Below the pieces are notes generated by a model. The model saw nothing but the letters and a program-made list of their open reading frames with translations, ran no database searches and was not told where the DNA came from. Positions 1 through 5,479 of a stretch of DNA of 5,548 nt are shown piece after piece (the stretch's first letter is position 1; each line of letters starts with the position of its first letter). The translations under genes and the position numbers were made by a program. The stretch is from Planctomycetaceae bacterium (GTDB lineage Bacteria > Planctomycetota > Planctomycetia > Pirellulales > Thermoguttaceae). The stretch is taken from contig JAISQH010000548.1 of assembly GCA_031274385.1 (NCBI GenBank), positions 1 to 5,548 on the forward strand, read 5' to 3'.

Positions 1-34
1 TTCCGATTCCGCCGATTAAACCAAGTATAAGCAT
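1..34 (-). CDS. coaE: Dephospho-CoA kinase, N-terminal fragment (cut by window edge)
   Basis: Reading leftward from the ATG at 34-32, the sequence encodes MLILGLIGGIG before the window ends. This is the beginning of a Walker A P-loop (G-x-x-G-G-I-G, expected to continue S-G-K-S) placed right at the N terminus. That position and the GL-x-GGIG wording are typical of CoaE, which phosphorylates the 3'-hydroxyl of dephospho-CoA with ATP in the last step of coenzyme A synthesis in the cytoplasm. The reading frame stays open upstream to a TAA at 107-109, with further in-frame ATGs at 70 and 94. The ATG at 94 has an AAGGGG eight bases upstream, so a 20-residue longer N terminus is possible. I prefer 34 because CoaE proteins normally begin only a few residues before the P-loop. 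A near-consensus promoter lies just upstream. Only 11 residues are visible, so another P-loop kinase or GTPase cannot be excluded. Confidence 0.6.
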   Translation of the reverse strand, partial: MLILGLIGGIG

Positions 35-102
35 CGAATCAAACCAAACCAATTCAATTTTTAAAACCATCCCATCTAATAAAATGAATCGCATCCGATT
101 CG

Positions 103-108
103 CCCCTT
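103..108 (-). promoter_or_regulatory. Possible Shine-Dalgarno site favouring a longer coaE start
   Basis: The minus strand reads AAGGGG here, eight bases before the in-frame ATG at 94-92. If used, it would add 20 residues to the CoaE-like protein compared with the ATG at 34. The family's usual N terminus argues against this, so the site bears on the start choice but does not settle it. Confidence 0.3.
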
Positions 109-128
109 ATTCCCAATCAGTGCCGTAA

Positions 129-156
129 TCATAAGAAAATGGTCTGTCTTGTCAAC
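129..156 (-). promoter_or_regulatory. Sigma70-type promoter for the coaE-like gene
   Basis: On the minus strand a perfect -35 hexamer TTGACA (156-151) is followed by a 16-bp spacer and TATGAT (134-129), which matches five of six -10 consensus bases. Transcription would start near 122 and run leftward, giving an untranslated leader of about 88 bases to the ATG at 34, or about 28 bases to the ATG at 94. The site lies between ribD and the coaE-like gene, so coaE need not depend on ribD transcription. The match to known hexamers is seen directly; activity is inferred. Confidence 0.65.
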
Positions 157-333
157 ATGGGCGCGAAGAAATCAAAAAAACTTTCCGCCTGTTTTCATTT
201 TTAGTTGGTCTTCTCATTCCACTTTAGTTTTCGATTTTCTTTTTTTACCGTTCCGTTTTTGGAGTTTCCAACAGGCAAGGTAGGCAGCCTCTCCATACGT
301 ATTAACTTAAGGCGAAAGTCGTTGTTTTTCGAT

Positions 334-350
334 CTGCCGCTACGCGGCAG
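334..350. repeat. Small hairpin, 7-bp stem with TAC loop
   Basis: CTGCCGC at 334-340 is the exact reverse complement of GCGGCAG at 344-350, leaving the three-base loop TAC (GTA on the minus strand). It sits 10 bp from the larger inverted repeat at 361-449. It is too short and lacks the T-tract needed to call it a terminator in either direction. Confidence 0.6.
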
Positions 351-360
351 CAGCCTGGCA

Positions 361-449
361 GGAACGCGGGCATCCTGCCCGCACACGGTGTCTTGTACAA
401 CGAATGGGGAAAAACTGTCCCCACAAAGCGGGCAGGATGCCCGCGTTCC
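361..449. repeat. Perfect 22-bp inverted repeat, BIME-like hairpin pair
   Basis: Positions 361-382 and 428-449 are exact reverse complements of each other over 22 bp, separated by 45 bp. Each arm is also a hairpin on its own: GCGGGC at 366-371 pairs with GCCCGC at 377-382 around an ATCCT loop, and the mirror-image copy occupies 428-444. The spacer contains a further weak stem, GGGGA at 406-410 with TCCCC at 418-422. Two hairpin units in opposite orientation around a short spacer is the layout of bacterial interspersed mosaic elements built from REP units. No clear target duplication flanks it. Whether copies exist elsewhere in the genome cannot be seen from here. Confidence 0.7.
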
Positions 450-468
450 ACAGGATGCCCGCGTTCCA
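433..468. repeat. Exact 18-bp tandem duplication
   Basis: The 18-bp unit CAGGATGCCCGCGTTCCA occurs at 433-450 and again, identical and directly abutting, at 451-468. The unit is the outer part of the right arm of the inverted repeat at 361-449. The second copy lacks the GCGGGC that would form the hairpin, so it looks like a partial extra unit left by slippage or unequal exchange. Confidence 0.8.
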
Positions 469-523
469 ATCGTTGGAATCACCTTGAACACTTGCGCAGG
501 CTTGCACGGGGTTATCCAAATTG

Positions 524-538
524 AACTCCTACGGAGTT
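524..538. repeat. Small hairpin, 6-bp stem with TAC loop
   Basis: AACTCC at 524-529 pairs exactly with GGAGTT at 533-538 around a three-base TAC loop, the same loop as in the hairpin at 334-350 although the stems differ. Confidence 0.55.
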
Positions 539-667
539 GTTTTAATTCATAGTACATACCGAACACATTATCAAAAATTTTGCGAACAACGGGATGTTAA
601 TAATACCTTTACAAAAATAATTCACAAAAACATAATCTTTATGACTGCCGAAAGTATAATACGTATG

Positions 668-708
668 GGGCAACGCCCGACGCTATGATATGTTACCCTT
701 TCAGGGTA
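668..708. repeat. Two adjacent small hairpins (REP-like)
   Basis: GGGC at 668-671 pairs with GCCC at 675-678 around AAC. TACCCT at 694-699 pairs with AGGGTA at 703-708 around TTC. The pair lies about 80-120 bases past the ribD stop. On the minus strand no T-run follows either stem, so a repetitive palindromic element fits better than an intrinsic terminator. Confidence 0.5.
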
Positions 709-786
709 TTTTGATAAAATAAATCCACAATGGGAAGATTTCACAAAATCCGAAATAATCAGTAAAAATAAAAAAAGAACGGTTAC

Positions 787-1926
787 TTAATCCGAATAGC
801 GGATACGACCGTGAATATAAATATCTTGTTCCATTATCTGAATTTTCGGCGATTCCAATTTCCGTGCCGCATTCATTTCCGGTATGCCCAATCCGCCCAC
901 AACCGGACAAGCCGTTTCACCGCCAATCAATTTCGGTGCGATAAAAACATGAACTTCGTCAATAAACCGCATATCAAAAAGCGTACCAAATAAACGGCTG
1001 CCTCCTTCAACAAGAAGATTTGTTATTTTTCGGTCGGCAAGAGATTTCATTAATATTTCTGTTCGATGATAATGATTTGGTTCGGAATTGTTTGAAAAAA
1101 TCGGGAGAATTTCACAACCTGCTTCTCGAAGAAGGTTGAGCCGTTCCGACGGGGCAGACGAGTCAACCACAATCAGAACCGGAACAGCATGAGCGGTTCG
1201 AACCAATTGAGAGTTCAACGGCAACAGCGCGTGCGAATCAAGAATGATTCGAATCGGTGTACGCGGAATAACCGTATCACCGTCAAGCCGAACCGTTAAA
1301 GCAGGATCATCCAGTCGGGCAGTACGTGACCCGATCATAATTGCATCCATGCGGCTGCGGAGTTGATGAACCATTTTTCGTGACGCTTCACCGGAAATCC
1401 ATTGACTATTTCCGTTGCGGGAAGCCAAACGTCCATCCAACGTCATTGCCCATTTCGCAATGATCCAGGGACGGTGTTTTTTTAATAACGTTAAATAAGG
1501 AGCGTTCAAATGCCGGGCATCGTCTTCGAGAATGGGTTCGGTTATTTCAATACCGGAATCACGCAGGATTTTCAACCCCTGACCGTTGACAACCGGATTC
1601 GGATCACGCATTGCCACCACAAGACGGCGAATCCCGGAAGATTGAATCGCCAACACACAAGGCGGCGTCTTGCCGTAATGAGAACACGGCTCCAAAGTGA
1701 CATAGCAAGTCGCACCAACAATGGATTGTTGCCCGAATCGATTGGAAGCATCGCGAATCGCCTCAACTTCCGCGTGTGCTTCGCCGAATTTGCGGTGAAA
1801 ACCCTCGCCAATGATTGTCCCGTTTTGAATAAGTACACACCCTACCATCGGATTCGGTTCAACAAATCCCTCGCCGCGCTTGGCAAGTTCCAATGCCCGA
1901 CGCATAAAACAAAGGTCTTTATCCAT
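787..1926 (-). CDS. ribD: Bifunctional riboflavin biosynthesis deaminase/reductase RibD
   Basis: RibD carries out two consecutive cytoplasmic steps of riboflavin synthesis. It deaminates 2,5-diamino-6-(5-phosphoribosylamino)pyrimidin-4-one, then reduces the ribosyl chain with NADPH to give the ribitylamino uracil. With the start at 1926 the protein has 379 residues, close to E. coli RibD (about 367). The N-terminal cytidine-deaminase-like domain (about 1-145) has PNPMVG at 24-29 and the zinc site: H51 and catalytic E53 in HAEVEA, and C81 and C90 in PCSHYGKTPPC. The reductase domain (about 147-379) shows KWAMTLDGRLA (158-168), SQWISG (174-179), DDPALTVR (206-213), VEGGSRLFG (306-314) and IDEVHVFIAPKLIGG (322-336). 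Both halves look intact. ATG 1926 follows an AGGG-containing purine stretch, and the protein then begins as the family does. ATG 1938 (four residues more) is nearly as good. A TTG at 2007 keeps the frame open but abuts a repeat and is less likely. No other riboflavin gene is present in the window. Confidence 0.95.
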   Translation of the reverse strand: MDKDLCFMRRALELAKRGEGFVEPNPMVGCVLIQNGTIIGEGFHRKFGEAHAEVEAIRDASNRFGQQSIVGATCYVTLEPCSHYGKTPPCVLAIQSSGIRRLVVAMRDPNPVVNGQGLKILRDSGIEITEPILEDDARHLNAPYLTLLKKHRPWIIAKWAMTLDGRLASRNGNSQWISGEASRKMVHQLRSRMDAIMIGSRTARLDDPALTVRLDGDTVIPRTPIRIILDSHALLPLNSQLVRTAHAVPVLIVVDSSAPSERLNLLREAGCEILPIFSNNSEPNHYHRTEILMKSLADRKITNLLVEGGSRLFGTLFDMRFIDEVHVFIAPKLIGGETACPVVGGLGIPEMNAARKLESPKIQIMEQDIYIHGRIRYSD

Positions 1927-2008
1927 ATCCCTATCCATAAAGTGCGATATATTCTGTTTCACTTGAATTTTCGATTTTGTTTTTCCTTTTATGAAGGTAG
2001 CACACAAA

Positions 2009-2153
2009 TCGCGTTAGCGACGGGGGCTTGCCCCCGAAACGATTGATTCTTTGCCCCTGAAACGATTGATTCTTTGCCCCCGAAACGACTGATTCGATTT
2101 GTACGCTTGCGTCCTTAATAAATTTCGGGGGCAAGCCCCCGTCGCTAACGCGA
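2009..2153. repeat. 145-bp element with perfect 31-bp inverted arms
   Basis: Positions 2009-2039 and 2123-2153 are exact reverse complements over 31 bp and enclose 83 bp, most of it tandem repeats. Each arm splits into two hairpins: TCGC-GTTA-GCGA (2009-2020) next to CGGGGGC-TT-GCCCCCG (2021-2036), mirrored on the right. The sequences directly outside, CACACAAA at 2001-2008 and CCAACAAA at 2154-2161, agree at six of eight positions, which hints at a decayed target-site duplication but could be chance in A-rich sequence. The element begins 19 bp past the kinase stop and ends about 80 bp before the ribD start. Read as RNA it would form a long stem, but no U-tract follows it, so it is not a textbook terminator. 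No transposase is encoded, so a MITE- or BIME-like non-autonomous element is the best description. Confidence 0.8.
2028..2096. repeat. Three tandem 23-bp repeats inside the palindromic element
   Basis: Three head-to-tail units of 23 bp occupy 2028-2050, 2051-2073 and 2074-2096. Each has TTG, then CCCCC or CCCCT, then GAAACGATTGATTC or a close variant. Copies 1 and 2 differ at one base; copy 3 departs at two positions near its end. The first unit overlaps the inner end of the left 31-bp arm (GCCCCCGAAA), so the tandem array probably grew by copying the arm edge. Confidence 0.8.
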
Positions 2154-2172
2154 CCAACAAATGAAATCATCA

Positions 2173-5019
2173 TCAGCGGCGGATCCATTTGGCAAGAGCG
2201 TTGAACAGCAACGCCTGATCGATAGGTTTGGTAATATGATCGTTCATTCCCGCTTCAAGACTCAATTCGCGATCACCCGTCATCGCATGAGCGGTCATAG
2301 CAAGAATCGGAAGTTGATTGAATTTAGGATCAGACCGGATTGCTTTTGTTGCTTCCAAACCGTCCATTTCCGGCATCTGAATATCCATCAGCACCAAATC
2401 GTAATGATTGTTTTGGAGCATTTCCAACGCGATACGACCGTTAGAGGCAACATCCACATTGAAACCCTCCATCTTGAGCATTTCCGTCGCAACCATCTGA
2501 TTAATCCGGTTGTCTTCCGCCAAAAGAATTCTGGCTCCGCGAATCGACTCCGGTAATTCAAAAGTCATACTCGAACGGCGTGTTCCACCCGTTGTGCGAG
2601 GCTTCTTTTTCGCTTCAATCATGATCTTTTTCTTTTCCGCCGTCACCAACATCAGAATATTAAAAAGATCACTGACAACAATCGGTTTTTGAATAATATG
2701 GATCGAATGGGAAATTTTCATCTCATTGGAAAGCCGCTCAAGATCAGGATGACTCGAAAAAGCAAGAAGCGGAGTAGGGTTCTTTTCCTGAAACGCCTTG
2801 TACATAGGCATCCCGTTTCGTTCCAGTTCGTCAAAATCGAAAACGACAAAATCGACTTCGTTCATCCGGTTTTCACTCAGGAACTGATTGAACTCTTCCA
2901 ACGTTTTACATTGAGCAACCACCTTACATTTGAGAAGTTCCAGATAATTCCGAATCGCTGCCAGAGAATCGTGGCGATCACCCAATAAAAGAGCGTCAGT
3001 ACGGATTTCCGAAAAATCTTCAAGAACATCGCCTTCCAACGGCAAACCGAAACGGGCGGTAAAAGTAAAGGTTGCTCCTTGTCCTTTTCGACTTTCGCAG
3101 TTGATTTCGCCTTTCATCATGCTCACGATGCTTTTGGAAATCGCCAACCCCAATCCTGTTCCGCCATATTTCCGTGTTGTGGAGGAGTCCGCTTGGGAGA
3201 AGGGGCGAAAGAGCAATCGCATTTGATCCGGCGCAATCCCGATCCCGGAATCCCGAACCGAAAAACGGAGCAATGCCGAAAGACCGTCCTGTTCCAGCAT
3301 GTCAACCAGAACCCGTACCGAACCTTGACTCGTAAATTTAATCGCGTTGCTGACAAGATTGACCAAAACCTGCCGCAAACGCACCGAATCGCCCATCAGG
3401 TGAATCGGTAGACCTTCCGCCAGTTCAAAAGACAATGCCAGATTCTTTTTGTTCGCCGACTCCGCAACTAACGCGTCTAAATCGTCAATGACTTCGTTGA
3501 GAGAAAATTCGTGATATTCCATGATCAAACGTCCTGCTTCGATCTTGGAAAAATCGAGGATGTCATTGATAATTCGCAACAAGAGGCGTGCGGATTGTTC
3601 GGCGGCTTCGATATATTCTTGTTGTTTTGGCGTCAATTCCGTTCGCAGTGCGAGATTTGCCATGCCCAGAATCGCATTCATTGGCGTTCGGATTTCATGG
3701 CTCATGTTGGCAAGAAATTCGCTTTTGGTTCGTGCCGACGCTTCGGCGGCGTCACGAGCCAGCCGAAGCTCCGTTTCCACCCGCCGAATCTCCGTCACAT
3801 CAATCAACCAAACCATCACCGCTTTCGTCGCGTAATAATCAATAAAAAACATGTTGGCAAGCATTTCTTTGATGTTGCCTTCTTTATTTTTCATGGTGAC
3901 GGGCAGCCAGTTAATCAGACCGTTTTGGTCAAGTTCTTTTTTCAACCGTTCTCTGATTTTTTGATCGACGAAATAATCGTTGAACTGATCACCGATATTC
4001 ATTCCCAACAAATCGGTTGTGAACGGGGTTACAAAAGAGACGCAATCTTTGCAATCGATAATGGTGAAGCAAACCGGACTGGAATTGAGGATATTCCGTA
4101 AAAGCAGGCGTTCGCGATCCCGTTCGCTCTGCGTCTGTTTCAGTTCCCGAAGATCGCGCGTGTAACCGATAACAATCGTATGTTCCCCGCGTTTAACACG
4201 GACAAGCGTAATTTCGGAAGGAATTGGTTCGCCGTTTTGTTTTTGGTGCATCCAGTCGAAGACAATTCGCCCGTCTCTGAATGCTTCGGCAACTCTTTCT
4301 TTTACAAGTTCGTTTGAAGGTCGTCCGTCCGGTTGAAGTTCGGGCGAAAGTTCTAAAAAGCGGCGAAAATATTCTTCTTTATTTTGCAGATTAAAAAGTT
4401 GGATTGCTTCCTGATTGCAATCGATAAGCGAAGCGTTCTCATTCCATAAACTGCAACAAAACGGGATGGCGTCGAGCATGATTTGGATTTGCTCGTTGTC
4501 GGCAAGCGATTCGGCGGACACGGTTTGGGATTCGCACAAATCTCTGACAGTGGTAACAGGGGGATTATCGGGTTGAACAAGGAGGTTACCGGATTGAGTG
4601 AGGGAATTGTCGGGTTGAACAGCGAGATTATGAGGCGTTGAAAAACGCAATGTTCCCCATAGATATTTTGTTCCCGAACGATTGAGTGCGGATTTGCCGA
4701 AAACATTCATTTGTTCCCACTGATCTTTTTCGGAATACTTAATTCGGGCGACAGCGGCGAAATCACCGAGATAACGAAGTGAATTGGCGAGTTGGAGTTC
4801 GAGAATTTGACGGTCGTCGGGGTGGACGGAAAGATCGAGAAAATCGTTCCAACTCATGGTAAACCGGGCAACCGAACTTCCGAAAAACAGTTCGATTCCG
4901 TGTTGCCCGAAAAAGATCATTTCATGAGTTGTTTCGATATAATTCCACAACAGAACGCCCGATTCACAAAGGGCATCAATGCAGAGGTCATCAATTTCCT
5001 GAAATCTGCCTTGTGTCAT
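2173..5019 (-). CDS. Soluble hybrid sensor histidine kinase, PAS x3, HisKA, HATPase, REC x2
   Basis: A 948-residue hybrid kinase that would autophosphorylate on histidine in response to a cytoplasmic cue and pass the phosphate to its own receiver domains. Domains in order: PAS_3-like region (about 5-125, with SVHPDDR); heptad-repeat linker (131-151); PAS (about 180-295, with DWMHQKQNGEPIPSEITLVR); PAS (about 305-412); short coiled coil; HisKA (about 428-495) with H441 in NMSHEIRTPMN; HATPase (about 540-660) with N box NLVSNAIKFT (N558), G1 DSGIGIAP, F box LFRPFSQAD and G2 YGGTGLGLAIS. The first receiver (about 675-793) keeps D728, S755 and K778 but only one acid, D681, of the usual pair. The second (about 828-948) is complete: E835/D836, D879, T909, K931. 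No membrane segment or signal peptide is seen, and there is no Hpt domain. ATG 5019 is chosen; an in-frame TTG at 5040 would add seven residues, and neither start has a clear Shine-Dalgarno site. The ligand and downstream partner are unknown. Confidence 0.95.
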   Translation of the reverse strand: MTQGRFQEIDDLCIDALCESGVLLWNYIETTHEMIFFGQHGIELFFGSSVARFTMSWNDFLDLSVHPDDRQILELQLANSLRYLGDFAAVARIKYSEKDQWEQMNVFGKSALNRSGTKYLWGTLRFSTPHNLAVQPDNSLTQSGNLLVQPDNPPVTTVRDLCESQTVSAESLADNEQIQIMLDAIPFCCSLWNENASLIDCNQEAIQLFNLQNKEEYFRRFLELSPELQPDGRPSNELVKERVAEAFRDGRIVFDWMHQKQNGEPIPSEITLVRVKRGEHTIVIGYTRDLRELKQTQSERDRERLLLRNILNSSPVCFTIIDCKDCVSFVTPFTTDLLGMNIGDQFNDYFVDQKIRERLKKELDQNGLINWLPVTMKNKEGNIKEMLANMFFIDYYATKAVMVWLIDVTEIRRVETELRLARDAAEASARTKSEFLANMSHEIRTPMNAILGMANLALRTELTPKQQEYIEAAEQSARLLLRIINDILDFSKIEAGRLIMEYHEFSLNEVIDDLDALVAESANKKNLALSFELAEGLPIHLMGDSVRLRQVLVNLVSNAIKFTSQGSVRVLVDMLEQDGLSALLRFSVRDSGIGIAPDQMRLLFRPFSQADSSTTRKYGGTGLGLAISKSIVSMMKGEINCESRKGQGATFTFTARFGLPLEGDVLEDFSEIRTDALLLGDRHDSLAAIRNYLELLKCKVVAQCKTLEEFNQFLSENRMNEVDFVVFDFDELERNGMPMYKAFQEKNPTPLLAFSSHPDLERLSNEMKISHSIHIIQKPIVVSDLFNILMLVTAEKKKIMIEAKKKPRTTGGTRRSSMTFELPESIRGARILLAEDNRINQMVATEMLKMEGFNVDVASNGRIALEMLQNNHYDLVLMDIQMPEMDGLEATKAIRSDPKFNQLPILAMTAHAMTGDRELSLEAGMNDHITKPIDQALLFNALAKWIRR
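4567..4629 (-). repeat. In-frame 21-bp triplicate encoding a heptapeptide linker
   Basis: Within the kinase, three consecutive heptapeptides NLAVQPD, NSLTQSG and NLLVQPD (residues 131-151 counted from ATG 5019) link the first and second PAS regions. The DNA shows a 21-bp period; units one and three match best, with 23 of 28 positions identical between 4561-4588 and 4603-4630. The flanking PAS regions show no such repeat, so this is a flexible spacer that probably arose by slippage. Confidence 0.65.
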
Positions 5020-5092
5020 TTTCGGCTGGGGAATAATCAAAATTTTGAGGAAAACAAGGAATGACGCAACAAGACTTTTTTAAGATGAGATG

Positions 5093-5117
5093 GAATGAAA
5101 TGAAATGAAATAAAATG
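5093..5117. repeat. Pentanucleotide (AAATG) short tandem repeat
   Basis: Five 5-bp units run from 5093 to 5117: GAATG, AAATG, AAATG, AAATA, AAATG. They lie about 75 bp upstream of the kinase ATG, inside the leader if the candidate promoter near 5220 is used. Tracts of this kind can change length by slippage; two units are already imperfect, which would stabilise it. Confidence 0.7.
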
Positions 5118-5196
5118 CTTTGATGATGAATTTTGGGAAAAAGAATGATTCGATTGATATTGCGTGGACCTTGTCACTTTTCCGGTTTTCCGAACT

Positions 5197-5208
5197 TTCA
5201 AATTTGAA
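5197..5208. promoter_or_regulatory. 12-bp perfect palindrome, possible operator
   Basis: TTCAAATTTGAA is a perfect palindrome without a spacer. It lies just downstream of the transcription start (about 5211) implied by the candidate minus-strand -10 box at 5218-5223, where a bound repressor could block the kinase transcript. Such AT-rich palindromes also arise by chance, so the operator role is inference. Confidence 0.3.
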
Positions 5209-5217
5209 GACTGTTTA

Positions 5218-5226
5218 ATTATAGCA
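5218..5226 (-). promoter_or_regulatory. Candidate extended -10 promoter for the kinase gene
   Basis: The minus strand reads TGCTATAAT, a perfect -10 hexamer (5223-5218) preceded by the TGn extension. No good -35 hexamer is found 16-18 bp upstream (the best is TTTTCC-like), which extended -10 promoters can tolerate. Transcription would begin near 5211 and leave a leader of about 190 bases before the kinase ATG. An inverted repeat, AGCATT at 5223-5228 and AATGCT at 5233-5238, overlaps the upstream edge of the box. Confidence 0.4.
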
Positions 5227-5336
5227 TTCTACAATGCTTTGGAAAAGAGACGGCGAATTGGAAAAATGGCGAAATGGAAAATGACTGATTATTTCGTTTT
5301 TTGTGGGGAATGATTTTTGCGGGTATTCCGAGATTC

Positions 5337-5384
5337 GCCCCGCAAGGGGCAACATAACCCAGCCCTCCGCAACGCGGTGGGTTA
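5337..5384. repeat. REP-like pair of hairpins
   Basis: GCCCC at 5337-5341 pairs with GGGGC at 5346-5350 around a GCAA tetraloop. Four bases later TAACCCA at 5355-5361 pairs with TGGGTTA at 5378-5384. Inside that second stem, after a five-base bulge (GCCCT), CCGC at 5367-5370 pairs with GCGG at 5374-5377 around AAC. The two-hairpin layout with a bulged second stem is typical of repetitive extragenic palindromes. Confidence 0.6.
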
Positions 5385-5468
5385 CGATTTTCCACATCCA
5401 TCGCCCTGAAATGGCAGAATATAAAAAAACTTCAGGACAACGAATCTTTCAGAAGAACACAATCCTGA

Positions 5469-5479
5469 CCCCTTCGGGG
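5469..5479. repeat. Small hairpin, CCCC-TTC-GGGG
   Basis: Four C at 5469-5472 pair with four G at 5476-5479 around a TTC loop (GAA on the minus strand), the same loop as the hairpin at 694-708 on the other side of the gene block. The stem is short, so it is significant only as part of the set of similar hairpins. Confidence 0.45.

Larger units (their letters stand above)
157..786. other. Gene-free interval rich in small palindromes
   Basis: This stretch between ribD and the coaE promoter has no credible gene. The longer open frames on both strands (about 201-566) run straight through the palindromic repeats, have arginine- and cysteine-rich low-complexity translations, and overlap each other, so they are judged to be by-products of the repeats. 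The interval holds the hairpins and repeats listed separately at 334-350, 361-449, 433-468, 524-538 and 668-708. The remainder (about 157-330 and 540-665) is AT-rich with poly-T and poly-A runs. Directly after the ribD stop the minus strand has a T-rich tract without a preceding stem, so no classical intrinsic terminator is seen. Confidence 0.7.

Noticed and set aside
201..566. Overlapping open frames on both strands of about 115-121 codons
   Set aside because: They read straight through the hairpin repeats at 334-468, each is the mirror of the other, and the repeated TRASC/ARVP segments come from the palindromes. No family resemblance or ribosome binding site supports them.
655..660. Plus-strand TATAAT as a promoter
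   Set aside because: No -35 hexamer at 16-18 bp upstream and no plus-strand gene downstream.
1939..2007. Extended N terminus of RibD from a TTG at 2007
   Set aside because: The extra 23-27 residues are lysine-rich and outside the deaminase fold, TTG is a weaker start, and the frame's upstream stop lies within the repeat arm. ATG 1926 or 1938 fits the family better.
1939..2008. A dedicated ribD promoter
   Set aside because: Several AT-rich candidates such as TATATC near 1945-1950 exist, but none has a -35 partner at proper spacing, so none is reported.
1510..2046. Plus-strand open frame of 178 codons opposite ribD
   Set aside because: It is an antisense frame to a clearly conserved gene and runs into the palindromic repeat; its translation shows no recognisable domain.
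2028..2096. Possible CRISPR array (three 23-bp repeats)
   Set aside because: The units abut with no spacers and there are no cas genes, so this is a simple tandem repeat.
1931..2188. Minus-strand open frame of 85 codons between the kinase and ribD
   Set aside because: Its translation consists mainly of the repeat units of the 2009-2153 element and overlaps both neighbouring genes out of frame.
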